Made by a program: the position numbers and the translations under genes | Assembly: GCF_031755915.1 (NCBI RefSeq) | Contig: NC_083388.1 | Span: 2,673,501 to 2,737,500, forward strand | Source of the DNA: Ziziphus jujuba | Lineage: Eukaryota; Streptophyta; Magnoliopsida; Rosales; Rhamnaceae | Length of the DNA: 64,000 nt | Direction: 5' to 3' | Part shown: positions 38,022 through 49,385 of the stretch, in pieces | How the letters are laid out: each line of letters starts with the position of its first letter | Numbering within the stretch: the first letter of the stretch is position 1 | The notes under the pieces: generated by a model | What the model saw: only the letters and a program-made list of their open reading frames with translations | Told to the model about the DNA's origin: nothing | Database searches by the model: none

Positions 38022-41000
38022 ATGACAGAATCAAGAATGAGGAGAGGAGAGCCACCCTTGAGGATCAATGAGGAGGAGTTCGTAGCATTCCATGGCGATG
38101 CCCGAGCTACCGGGAGTGGAGATCAAGTGGACATGAGAGCTGTTTTGGAATCAATATAGCGGGTTAGTGCTCAAGTTGAGCATGTGAATCAAAGGATGGG
38201 AAGGCTAGAAGTTTCCCAAGGAATTCCAAACACAAGAAATAGGCAAGAATTCCATGGAGGATGAGGCCGAGGACGAGGAGGTCGCGAGAGACCGAGAGAG
38301 GAATTTGATGAGGAGCCATTCGGTGGAGACTTTGAGGAAGGTATGGACGAAACTTTTGCTGTCCAAGATAGAGCTGGCCGTGGAAGATATAGGAGGGAAG
38401 AAACAGATGAAAATCTTAGCAATATCAAGATCAACATCCCACCATTCATGGGAAAAAGTGACCCCGAAGCATATTTGGAGTGGGAAGAAAAGATGGAGAT
38501 GATATTTGACCGCCATAATTATTCAGAGGCTAAGAAGGTGAAATTGGCAGCAATGGAGTTTGGCCATTATGCACTCCAATGGTGGACCAATGAGCAAAAC
38601 ACCCGAAGGAGAGTTGGTGATGACTTGATTACTACATGGCGACAAATGAAAGGAGCCATGCAGAAGCGATTCGTACCATCACACTATCATAGGTTGCTAC
38701 ATCAAAGACTTCAATCTTTGTCTCAAGGAAGTAGGTCCGTGGAGGATTATTACAAAGAGATGGAGATGTTAATCATGAGGCTGAATATGAATGAGGATAG
38801 GGAGGCAACCATGGAAAGATTTCTTGGAGGGTTAAACCGAGACATTGCCAACCAACTTGAATTACAACAATACTTGGAATTGGAGGAGATGTTGCATGTA
38901 GCCATTAAGCTTGAGAACCAATTCAAGAGGAGGGGTGTTAGTACACAGTTTGGAGGAGTTTCTAGTAGTGGGAGGACAAGTTCAAGTGGCTGGAAAAACA
39001 ATTCCACTTATGAAAACAAGTTGAAGCCGAAATTAGGAGAAGAAACTACCAACCGGCCAAGAAGGGAGGTCAAGACCGAATCTGTCCAAGCACTTAGAGG
39101 TGAGATAAAATTAGATCCTAAACCTTCTAGAACTCATGATGTTGTGTGTTTTAAGTGCCAGGGAGGAGGACACATCGCTAATCAATGCCCGAATAGAAGA
39201 ATTATGGTGTTAAACGGCAATGACGAGCTAGAATCGAAAAGTGAAGAAAGTGAGGATGAAGCCAAGCAAGAGGAGGAGGACTTGGAGGATGAACCCGAAA
39301 CCTTGCAAGCATCCAATTCTGAATTAAACTTGCTTTCTAGGAGAGTACTTGCTGCATACAAAGATGAGGATGAAATTCAAAGAGAGAACATCTTCCACAC
39401 CCGATGTGAAATTCAAGGTAAGATTTGTAGTATGATTATTGATAGTGAAAGTTGTACAAATGTAATTAGTAACATTGTAGTTGATAAATTAGGCTTAATA
39501 ACTATTAAACATCCAGAACCTTATAGATTACAATGGCTTAATGATGGTGGTGAAATAAAAGTGAATAAACAAGCCAAAGTAAAATTTAATATAGGTAGAT
39601 ATGAGGATGTAGTTTTATGTGATATTGTACCCATGATTGCTGGACATATACTATTAGGTAGGCCATGGCAATTTGATAAAGATGCTACTCATTTTGGTCG
39701 AGAAAATAGTATTGTTTTCAGGTTTAAAGGGAAGAAGGTAAAGCTGGAACCATTATCTCCTAAAGAGGTTTACAAAGACCAATTACAAATGCAACAAAGG
39801 AGAGAAGCCGAAAAGCTCAAGGAAAAACCAAGTATGGCACCAACGGCTTCACCATCCTTTCAAGAAGGTAAGAATGAGGTTGCTGGTCAAGGTAAGGTTT
39901 CTAAGGCTCATATTGAGTGGAAAGATCAAGAAAAAGCCGAAAGAGAAGGGAAAGAAAGTGGCAAACCTGAGAGCTTGGAGAAGGAAGAAAAATCCAAAGG
40001 TTTGCGCCAATCCAAGGGGGGAAAAGGAAAAGAAAGAAAAGAAAGGTCAAGTAGCAACTTTTATTTGAGTTTAGGGGATATTAATAAGGTTATTGAGTAT
40101 AAGAAACCTTTGCTGGTCATGATTTATAAAGAAAATTATTTTAATGATCAAACTAACTTTGAAGAACTTGAATTGCCAAGTTCAATGATTTCTCTTTTGA
40201 AGGAATTTGGAGATGTCTTCCCAAATGAAATTCCAAGTGGACTACCATCAAATCAAGAGGGAAAATGTGAGCTTGCTGTCCAAGGTAAGTCTTCTAATAC
40301 TCAGGTTGTGTGGAAAAATTTTAATAAAACCAAGAGTGAAAAATTTGGTGCAAAAGCCGAGAGTGAGGAAGGTGAGATGGCATTGAGTGAGAAAGGAAAA
40401 GGAAGACAAGAAAGGAAGAATATAACTTTTTATCTTAGCTTTGGTGATGTTAATAAAGTAATTATGAATAAGAAATCATTGCTGACCATGAATTTTAAAG
40501 ATACTTATTTAAAGATGTCTTTATTGCATAGAACTTTATCTGCATTGTTGAGAGCTTTACTTAGTGGCAATTTGAAAATTTGGAAAATATTGTTTGCTAA
40601 CTTTAAAAAGTGTAATTTTTACCATAATGAACATGTATTTCTAGATTTTGTTGTAATAGTGTTTAACCCAGGAGAATTGGTTTGGTTGCACTTACGAAAG
40701 GAAAGGTTTCCTAAACAAAGAAAGTCAAAGCTCATGCCGCCTATGGATGGACTTTTTCAAGTTTTGGAGCCGAATAACAAGAATGCCTACAAGCTTGATT
40801 TATCGGGTGAGGATAACATGAGTGCTGCATTTAATGTTGCTGATTTAACTCCTTTTCCTGCAGGTGATGATCTTGATTTGAGGACAAATCCTTTTCAAGA
40901 GGAGGGGAATGATGTGATTCCGCCCGAGCCCACTCAACCGATAACCCGCTGGGGTGCTGACTCGACACGGATGAAGACTAGGCCAATCACAAGAGCTCAA

Positions 41001-41333
41001 ATTAAGAGATTTAAGGACAACATGGGAGTATTTATACAGGGGGTAATCAATCTCAACAGAGCTTGTCCATACTTGAAGATACAAAGCCTATTCCAAGCAT
41101 CCAAGTGGTGGAAGCTGATACGGACCCGGGTGACGGTTTTGGTACATTTTTGGAGTCCGAGAAGCATGAAATGGTTCCAATGCTTTATGGATTCAATACA
41201 TATGCCTAAGAGGTCATGGAATCAAGTTAAAGCAGCCTCAAATGCAATCAAAAAGGGCTTGTACGGACAGCCTCAACAATTTGGCCGAATTTGCTGTATT
41301 GCTTGCTGGCTTTACTGTATTTTACTGTATTAG
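38022..41333 (+). pseudogene. Gypsy gag-protease-integrase-tail polyprotein, RT deleted
   Basis: The gag probably starts at ATG 38022. The frame is broken by TAG at 38157-38159 and TGA at 38262-38264, then open for 996 codons from 38343. Residues counted from 38343: capsid-like retrotransposon gag (about 30-190), zinc knuckle C269, C272, H277, C282, and a protease region (about 350-440) whose active-site triplet reads Asp367-Ser-Glu instead of Asp-Ser/Thr-Gly. A Lys/Glu-rich spacer is present twice, then the first 15 or so residues of the RT domain (about 622-640), then abruptly the integrase C-terminal segment (about 770-850) running into the 3' LTR. A shorter gag may still be translated from an internal ATG. 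Protease activity is doubtful. Confidence 0.9.
40897..40909 (+). other. Gypsy polypurine tract
   Basis: AAGAGGAGGGGAA directly precedes the TG of the 3' LTR, as expected for the plus-strand primer. Confidence 0.9.
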
Positions 41334-42048
41334 CCTTTTCTTATTTTTCCAAGCATGGGCAACGTGTGGGCCTTCATATTCAGTTTATTTGGCATCCTAA
41401 GAAGCATCTAGAAGCTGATTTGGAGCTCAATTTGGTCAAAGATTGGTCAAAGTCAACTTAGTCAAAAACCTAGTATTATAGTTTCTAAATTTGATTCTAC
41501 TTTTTGTTTTAGGAAATTACCATTAATTTTTAGTTTTTATTTATTTATTTTCTGGAAAAATAAGTTTAGGAAAGTTATTATTTTATTATTTTCATTGTAA
41601 ATTAATTAATTCCTAATTCAAAATAAAGGAATTAATTAATCCAAATTAGATTAGGAAAGGAGTGAGAATTTCGGCCACCATAGAACTCTTTATTGTGTGG
41701 CCTGTTTTACCTAGGGTTTTTAGGGTTTACTTTGTTTCTTTCAAAGCCTATTTAAAGGCTTATTTTTCAAGATGAAAAAAAAAACTTTGATTTGATTAAG
41801 AAAATACTTGTGAGATTAATTATCTCTTTGTTCTTTGAGAACACCTAAAACACCAGTAGAGAATTGGTTGTTTTAGCTTGACTTATCAATAGGTTTTCCA
41901 TCCCCTATTGTGGCGTCTTCATTATACCAAGGTTTCTAACCACAGGTTGGTTAGGGGTTGAGGTCCATTACATTAGAACTTGAACTTAATTAAAGATCCG
42001 GACTAATATAATAAGGGTTTAGGAGCAGGTCGTCCTAGGTTCGTATCA
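40910..42048 (+). repeat. 3' LTR of the gypsy element
   Basis: 1139 bp with the same ends and length as the 5' LTR and about 12 substitutions, no indels seen. Followed by the target copy GTTAA. Confidence 0.96.
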
Positions 42049-43920
42049 GTTAAGGAAGATGCTTAGTTCTGTTATTGACCAACAAAAGCATCAGGTATCA
42101 TTTAGACAACTTAGTATACTTTACTTTAGTGCTTCAGCATTATTAAATTATATATTGTAATTCAGCAATTATTTGTTGTTAGAGTTTGGGAACTGCAAAA
42201 ATAACCATTGTGTTTTGCAGGCCTAGCATCATATGCACAGCCATTCATTGTCATCTTCGGTTAGAACATCATCCCCTGTGGCACCGTCTTTTGGAGAGCA
42301 AGCCGAAGAATTTGATGCACCCATAGACGGTTCCAATGGTAGGAAGGAGGATGATGATTGTACTACACCGTTTGAGCCTATCGTACCTAGAGGACCCTAT
42401 GTGGAGGATTCCTGGGCTTTGGTGCCATATCAGCCTTTGCATTTCGGGTGGGATATTGGTGCTTCAGCTAACAGTCCACATCATGACCAATCAGCTAAGA
42501 TTGAGGTGGAAGATCGGACGCATAACGTTGGTGATACAAGCCGATTCGGTCGAGTTTATCACCAGTCACATCACGTCATCTCTCCTTACACCGACCCATG
42601 TAAAAAGAAGGTCAAATTTAATCTTAATCGACCTATTGATGCATCAAAGGAGAGGGCGTTCGATGAGTGGTATAGGGTGGCACCGAAGGAAGCAACCGTG
42701 TGTACATCTTATATGACGGTGGGAAAGAAATGTTTTACTGAGCTACTTACCTCTGAAGGATGGTTGAATTCCGATGTAAGTTATATGCTTTATGTTCATG
42801 TAAAATCATTGTGTTCCTACGTTAGGAATGATGTTTTATTTATCACCTCGCACTTGTTACTTATTTCCTTTAATGTGGTTTTGCAGCATATTGACACTAT
42901 TTTGTATTTCATACGAAAAAGGCGGTTTGATAATGAGAAGATGTTTACCAACACCTGTGCCATATTAGACGTGTTATTTTGGGTAAGATGATGGGATGTT
43001 AATGCGTTGCTTAATGTTATATTGATGATATTTTATATTGTATATATTTCATTATTTGGCAGTCATCCATCAAAGGGCGTTATCCCATATGGAGGGCATC
43101 TCGTAGCACATATTCATGTGATGCGACCCTTTGTAGTATGTGCGTGGGAAGTCACCCAAACCTAGCGTGTCGTGGCGGATATGTGATTATGTAAGTCCCT
43201 ACATATATTGAAAAAAATTCTCACTAAGTTTCCCATTTTGTGGATAATGAGGTTATGTTCTAATTTGCAGGTGTACATCCCTATCAACAATGGAGGCGCG
43301 CATTGGTTGGCAGCATGTGTGGACTTGAAGGCCCGACATATTGATTTATACGATCCAAATATGGGAAATAAATATGTCCAGAATAGAGAGTTGAAGAATG
43401 CGGAATGCCTTACGTATATGCTGCCTTACCTATTGAGGGATGGGGGATATTACGAGAAGAATCCGGACGTGCCTCCCACTTTAGATCCATTCACGATGAC
43501 CATGATCAAAGATGCACCCCGCCAAGATAATGGGTATGAATGTGTTGTCATTTCAAACAACTTGTATTGCTGCTGTTTTATTGTGGTTACGTGTGAAAAT
43601 ACACGTGGTTGGTTTTCATTAATGCTAATCATTAATGCTATTCTGCAGGGGTGATTGTGGCGTCTACGCTCTGAAATTTATTGAATACATGAGTAGTGAG
43701 GAGAATCCTTCATTTGGTCCGCAAGACATTATGTTTTTTAGAAAAAAATATGCTGTTGATTTGTACTTTAATAAACTTTCAACGTAGATCGTATGTTTAA
43801 TGTTATGACACTCTATACTAATGTTATACTAATGTCATCTTAATATGCTGAACCTATCTTTACTAATGACAACCGTTGAAAAAAAAAAAGAAAAAAAAAA
43901 CCCTTGGTTGTGGTAAAAAT

Positions 43921-45401
43921 TAAAGCAAAGATGATTATCGATGGTGCATCGATAATTCCCGATTCACCATCGGTAATTATGAAAACGCTTTTGGTAATAT
44001 GAATTAACATTTTTTTTTCTCCAAATACTCAGCTAATGGAGTGTTTCCGGCAATAACATGCAAATTATACATTCATCAATGCCCCCAAATGTTCCGAAAA
44101 CGTTCTCCTATTGGCACAAATATTTAATTACCGAAGGTTTCATCGGTAATTACCGAAATCCTATGGTAATAACATTTTACCAATTTTTTAGGCCCCACAA
44201 GTCCCATAATGTGTGTTGAATGCAAAAACATGGCAAATAGGGATTCTAAAATTATACTAAGTAGAGAAAATCCCAAAATTTCATAAAAGTGTCTCAAATT
44301 TTGCCAAAAAATTGGATGACTGTATTCCCTCGGTAATTCTCGAGGAAATCGTCAGTAACCAACACATACCCTCTGGAAAAATTACCGACGGTTTCATCGG
44401 TAATTACTGAGGGTGTACAGTCCATCATATTTTCCAAGTTTGTTGGGCCCCACAAGTCCTATAACGTGCGTTGAATGCAAAAACATGCAAAATAGGGATT
44501 CTAAAATTATACTAAGGAGAGAAAATCCCAAAATTTCATAAAAGTGTCTCAAATTTTGCCAAAAAATTGGATGACTGTATTCCCTCGGTAATTCCCGAGG
44601 AAATCGTCAGTAACCAACACATACCCTCTGGAAAAATTACCGACGGTTTCATCGGTAATTACTGAGGGTGTACAGTCCATCATATTTTCCAAGTTTGTTG
44701 GGCCCCACAAGTCCTATAACGTGCGTTGAATGCAAAAACATGCAAAATAGGGATTCTAAAATTATACTAAGGAGAGAAAATCCCAAAATTTCATAAAAGT
44801 GTCTCAAATTTTGCCAAAAAATTAGATGACTGTATTCCCTCGGTAATTCCCGAGGAAACCATCAGTAACCAACACATACCCTCTGGAAAAATTACCGATG
44901 GTTTCGTCGGTAATTACCGAGGGTGTACAGTCCAACACATTTTCCAAGTTTGTTGGGCCCCACAAGTCCCATAACGTGTGTTGAATGCAAAAACATGCAA
45001 AATAGGGATTCTAAAATTATGCTAAGGAGAGAAAATCCCAAAATTTCATAAACGTGTCACAAATTTTACAAAAATATTGGATGACTGTACACCCTCGGTA
45101 ATTACTGACGAAACCGTTGGTACTTTTTCCAGAGGGTATGTGGTTGGTTACCGACGGTTTCCTCGGGAATTACCGAGGGGGTATAGTCATCCAATTTTTT
45201 TGCAAAATTTGAGACACGTTTATGAAAGTTTGGGATTTTCTCTCTTTAGCATAATTTTAGAATCCCTATTTTGCATGTTTTTGCATTCAACACACATTAT
45301 GGGACTTGTGGGGCCCAAAAAACTTGGAAAATGTGATGGACTATACATCCTCGGTAATTACCGACGAAACCGTCGGTAATTTTTCCAGAGGGTATGTGTT
45401 G
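43921..45401. repeat. Right hairpin array
   Basis: Units of about 248 bp: five forward (repeated phrase GAATGCAAAAACATG at about 44217, 44473, 44722 and 44985, plus a diverged first unit near 44030) and one reversed at about 45185-45400. Each has ATTACCGACG-GTTT-CATCGGTAAT or variants and CCTCGGTAATTCCCGAGG. Related to, but diverged from, the left array, and in opposite overall order. Internal units are nearly identical, indicating recent amplification. Confidence 0.9.
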
Positions 45402-45613
45402 GTTACCTTACAAGCAGTGGTGGCTTTATCAACTACAGAAGCTAAGTATATGTAATAACTGAAGCTGCTAAAAAGGTTATTTAGATCAAAAGACTACTAT
45501 TGGAACTTGGTGTGCTTAACAAGGCTGTTGTGCTTTATTCAGACAGCCAAAATGCTATACATCTCTGCAAAAATCCTGTGTTTCATGAGAGATCGAAACA
45601 TATTCAGATTAAA
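45402..45613 (+). pseudogene. Copia RNase H, middle piece
   Basis: Encodes the RNase H continuation (VVALSTTEAKY, then the segment with DSQNAIHL) with two stops (near 45453 and 45482). It is bounded on the left by the hairpin array and on the right by a solo LTR, and continues at 48502. Confidence 0.93.
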
Positions 45614-48501
45614 TGTCAAGACCCGTCCAGAATTCCTCCCCAGAACCCTAACAAGCCTTGATCCCAGGGAAATACCACCGAACATTCCGACGGAAAATCC
45701 GGCAGCACCTCCCTTAAGGGTAGGACTAACCAAAAATTTCCTGCATTGAAAACACACTTCTATAAACATCCCCTTATTCCTCCCACGTTACTACAAGTTG
45801 TTTCCACAATTTACAGCACTTCACAACAATAACAGCAGCCCAGTGCATAAATAAAACATAAGTGTCCAAATAGTATACAAAGCTTTATGAAGTGCTAATC
45901 AACAGAATACAATAAAGATGAAAGAAATAATACAACTGGAATGAATGAGTACAAAAGTACTTCTTGAAACACGATAGCGGCGGAGAACTGCTTCGTCCCG
46001 GAAGAACGTCTACCACCCCTTGCACCTAAGGGAACGGAACTTAAAAACGTGAGATGCTAATCATCTCAATGAGTGATCCTAACTACTGAACACTTTTAAT
46101 GATAATAATAATAATAATATAACAAATAATGGAATTGAATTAATACCAACAATTAATAAATAAATAATAACAGTTGGAAATAATAATTTTCCCTCAAAAC
46201 TCTCACCAATCACTCCGTTGGAAATGTTCCCTTTTTAAAACGATTTCACAAAATCCGATATTCGTACCTCCCGAAAACCAAGGGATCAAACCATTTGATA
46301 AACAATAAATAAATAAATACCCCAATATATATAATTAAAATGTAGTAAATTATAATAAATAAATTTTTGAACACCTTTGGGGTTTGAAACTTTATCTGAA
46401 AACTTACACTTGACGCACCACATCATATACCAGTGATGCCCTCCAATACCCAGCGTCCTGAGCACCGACTGGCGGGGAGATTAAAGAGAGAAACTTGCAA
46501 ACGGCACTTCGGCGTCTCGACAGTACCGCTGTTGAAACCATCATCCCGGCCAAGGAGGGGGGCGACTGTGGCCAATAACAAACTTGCCTGCCCACTGTCC
46601 AATGGCAACTCATGGGAGAAATAATAATACTTGTGCGCTGAGCCATATATACATATACCAAAACACCAATACTGTATGAATGCGTCTAAAATAATTATTA
46701 AACCAACTGTACCGTTTTCCAAAATTACCGTGGAAAATATACCAAAATTTCACACTTACCATCCCACATATTTTTATTTAACAAACCGGTACGAAAACAT
46801 CGATAACAAATAAAACCATAATTTTCTCGTAATACGAGGTTCAACAATTAAAATACCGTGGGCATAATTTATACAATTTAAACAAATATTTTCATAAAAT
46901 ATTTAACCCAATTATGCCCAAAAAATAATACTTAAAACCATGTACGATTATTACCGAAATATACTTTGCTCATGCATAATAAATAAATTAAATCATAATA
47001 AAACCATAACTAAATTGTACCACATGAGCATAATTTAAATACCAATTAAACATAATTAATTGCCCAAAATATTTTTGAAGGTGGGTCACTCACCTTAAGC
47101 GCGTAAATTAGCTAAGATCCTCCGCAGGATCAACTCCACTACTTGTACGCGCACCTAAAACATCCACAGTACACCAACCGAATATATTAATACTTTAATC
47201 GGGTAATTCCCAAATGGGTACCCGGGGAGCGAACACAACGACAACTAAAAGTTACGAGTTATATACCGAATCGAAGCTTGAGTGATGAGGATCACGGATT
47301 CGGTCTTACTTTCCGATGATCGGACCCGAGGTGGCCGGAATCTCGCCTAAAAGCTTTCGGGTTTCGACTCCTCAATTCTCCCAAACCATCACAAATTGGC
47401 GGAAAAGGATGCCGGATTCGGGTTCAGGAGGTCAAACACAGTGGACAAGGACCGGCGGTGCGACTGGGTACTCGCCGGAACAGTAACTTTGGGCGAGCCG
47501 CCGCGGTCACCGGCAACCGTCGCCGGCGGCGGCGCGTGCAGTGGCCGTTGGCTGAGATTTTTGGCAGTTTTGTAGATCGAGGGGAGAGGAATCCAACGGG
47601 ACCGGCGGTGAGGCAAACGGAGGCCGGACGGCGGAGAAATCGGGGTTTGAAGAATTTCGGCCCCTCGCCGGAAAAAGCTCCAATCCCGGCGCGTCGGAGG
47701 TCCGGTGGCCGTGAAATTTGGTGGGTAGGCCAGACTTGAGGAGGTGGTGAGGGGTGGTTGGCACGTGTGGCCTGAAAATGGCCAGAAATAGGGCAAACGG
47801 CGGTGGAAGGAAAAATCACCGCCGAACTTCGCCGCCTCGATCCCGGTGCGTCCGGAGACCAACGGCCGTGGAATTTTGGGGTTTGGCCAGAAATGGGGAG
47901 AGGCTTCCATCTGGCCGGCGCGTGTAATGTGAATCAGCCAGAAAATTTGAAGATTCCAGCGGCCGGTCGGTTTCTCTCTCTCCTCTCTCTCTTTCTCTCT
48001 CTTTCCCGAGATTTTTGTCAAATAAAAGCCACTGTGGTGACACTGTTCATTCCATGTGGACCAATCAGGTGCTGACACATGGCGTTACTGTGCACTTAAG
48101 CCAGATATAATAAAATATTATGGTATCCGGCGAACTTCAAACGTCCATAACTTTTTAACCAAATGTCCGATTTAAGCGTGCCGCTAGTCTATGAACTCGT
48201 ATCGATGAGTACTTTACAACCATACAAGAGTCAAAACAAAATTACACAATGAGAAAAAGTCAACTTCGGCACCTTTTGGACTGTTTGCACCTCAACTTGT
48301 TTTGCCCATAACTTTGAAACCGTAGCTCCGTTTTTGACATGCTACTAGTCTACGAACTCGGGGCATCATGCACTTCGCCGCAGTACCCTGGTCAACTAGA
48401 AATTCCAACTGGGACAAAAAGTCAACTTTTAACCTCCTTGGTCAATGTCAACCTTGGTCAACTTGCACGGATTCTGGTGTGATTTGGGACGGGGTGGTAC
48501 A
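45614..48501 (+). mobile_element. Solo LTR, 2.9 kb
   Basis: Begins TGTCAAGACCC and ends GGTGGTACA, with perfect 5-bp target duplication TTAAA at 45609-45613 and 48502-48506. There is no internal coding region, primer site or second LTR, so it is a recombination remnant of a larger, probably gypsy-type, element. It has a GC-rich island (about 47400-47960) unlike its surroundings, in which overlapping open frames occur on both strands. The longest (47389-48078, minus) is Pro/Arg-rich and has no domain, so I do not call it a gene. Further on are (TC)n at about 47970-48006 and AT-rich text. Confidence 0.93.
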
Positions 48502-48735
48502 TTAAATATCACTTTATTCGTGATATGGTGGAGAGGAAAGAATTTGTGTTGGAGAAAATACCAACTGAGCTTAATCCCATAGATATGGGAACTAAAGTCC
48601 TACCTGTGAGCAGGTTTAATTCATGTAAAACCTTGCTCGGAGTTGAGGTAGGTTAATGTGGAACAATGTGAAGTTTGCAAGGATGGTTTTGAAAGTTTCT
48701 GCTATATTTAAGCTCTTGAGGATTAGGTGGAGAAA
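48502..48735 (+). pseudogene. Copia RNase H C-terminal end and 3' flank
   Basis: Resumes with the YHFIRDMVE segment that closes copia RNase H, ending near 48655, then a short untranslated stretch with a purine-rich tract next to the 3' LTR (GGTGGAGAAA at 48726-48735). Confidence 0.92.
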
Positions 48736-49385
48736 TGTGAGGAATTAATCCTTAAGAGCTAAGGAAATAGAGTGCACCTGTGCTTCAGTGATTGACCTGG
48801 TGCTCTTAGATAAAGAAAGAAGAGGATGGAACGGTAGCATTCCTTTGATGGGCTTAAGCACTTTAAAAGGGTATGACAATGTTTTGAAGTTTGTTTTAAT
48901 TAACTGAAACACGTGCAATGCAGGTGCAGGTTAGGTTGGTTATAACAGGGGGTTAAAAAGGCTGTTTAATACATACCAGATTTTAACTACTTCTTCATCT
49001 TCTTCGTAGAGAGTAGAAAATTCAAACTTGCAGAACCTTCTTTATGAGTTGATTTTCTGGGTTTGTAAGAGAGAGATCTGTTCTTTCTTTGTTGTTTCAA
49101 TTCTTGAAAGAGTTTTGTAAGGGTAATTGAAGTTTCTTTGTGAAACTTTGTGAATAATCTGAGAGAGGGTGTAAAAGGGGCTAACGGGTTGGTCTTTCTT
49201 GGGTGTCCTCTGTGTGAGTCACCATTGTAGAACCTGCAAGCTTGTAATTTCCTCAACAGATAATAAAATAGCAGAAGCTTAGAGAACCTGAGCACGAGGA
49301 TGTAGGCATTCTTTGGCTGAACCTCATTAAATCGTGTTGTGTGTTCTTTGTTGTTTTTGTTCTTAGTTCTCTGAATTCCACAACA
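48736..49385 (+). repeat. 3' LTR of the copia element
   Basis: 650 bp, same ends as 26683-27333 with roughly 40-45 differences, including a 2-base deletion. Followed by target copy ACTTG and the resumed LRR gene. Confidence 0.95.

Larger units (their letters stand above)
35703..42048 (+). mobile_element. Ty3-gypsy LTR element lacking reverse transcriptase
   Basis: Two 1139-bp LTRs (TGATGTGATTC...CGTATCA) differ at about 12 sites, so this is a recent insertion. Target duplication GTTAA lies at 35698-35702 and 42049-42053, inside an exon of the DUF1985-Ulp1 gene. It has a primer site for initiator Met tRNA and a polypurine tract. The internal region of about 4.07 kb encodes gag, a protease-like domain and the C-terminal end of integrase only; reverse transcriptase, RNase H and the integrase core are deleted. 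It must have moved using enzymes from a related element, as in gag-only non-autonomous plant elements (TR-GAG type). Confidence 0.96.
33815..43787 (+). pseudogene. DUF1985-Ulp1 peptidase transposon gene, interrupted
   Basis: Starts at an ATG with a Lys/Arg-rich, nuclear-localisation-like N terminus. The next exon (34321-35032) encodes DUF1985. Further exons carry a short KDV/AKD repeat (about 35470-35515) and a coiled-coil-like stretch ending at 35702. The reading continues at 42049 past the LTR element and runs to a C48 (Ulp1) peptidase. The His of GGAHW (about 43300), Asp of YDP (about 43350), and Gln and Cys of the PRQDNG|GDCG region (about 43525-43665) are all present. Ulp1 proteases cleave SUMO conjugates; the role in transposons is not established. 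Lesions: TGA at 33917-33919, TAG near 34993, and the 6.3-kb insertion. Exon limits are inferred from GT-AG sites and homology. Confidence 0.85.
31976..45401 (+). mobile_element. Class II element with DUF1985/Ulp1 gene, inside copia
   Basis: A DUF1985-Ulp1 gene is flanked by two related arrays of hairpin-containing repeats in mirror-image order, acting as long inverted termini. Copia RNase H text stops at about 31065 and resumes at about 45402. DUF1985/Ulp1 genes are known from Kaonashi-type Mutator elements, whereas TACCGACGG-type subterminal repeats are common in CACTA elements, so the superfamily is unresolved. I find no CACTA terminus, no clear short terminal inverted repeat and no clean target duplication. 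The right edge shares GGTTAC with copia, suggesting trimmed ends. No transposase is seen. Confidence 0.75.
26683..49385 (+). mobile_element. Ty1-copia LTR retrotransposon with nested insertions
   Basis: LTRs of 651 and 650 bp begin TGTGAGG and end CACAACA. The 5-bp target duplication ACTTG lies at 26678-26682 and 49386-49390. The primer-binding site follows the 5' LTR, and GAG-PR-IN-RT-RNase H order identifies Ty1-copia. Its own length is about 6.3 kb; the rest is later insertions, a class II element with an LTR element inside it and a solo LTR, both within RNase H. The LTRs differ at roughly 40-45 positions by eye (about 93% identity), so it is the oldest layer. Many stops make it inactive. 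Confidence 0.96.

Noticed and set aside
31066..45401. A 9-bp Mutator-type target duplication around the Ulp1 element
   Set aside because: The copia text before 31066 and after 45401 does not repeat; the edges appear trimmed, so superfamily is left open.
47389..48078. 229-residue open frame on the minus strand as a gene
   Set aside because: It lies within a solo LTR, is Pro/Arg-rich with no domain, and overlapping frames are open on both strands, as expected from GC-rich sequence.
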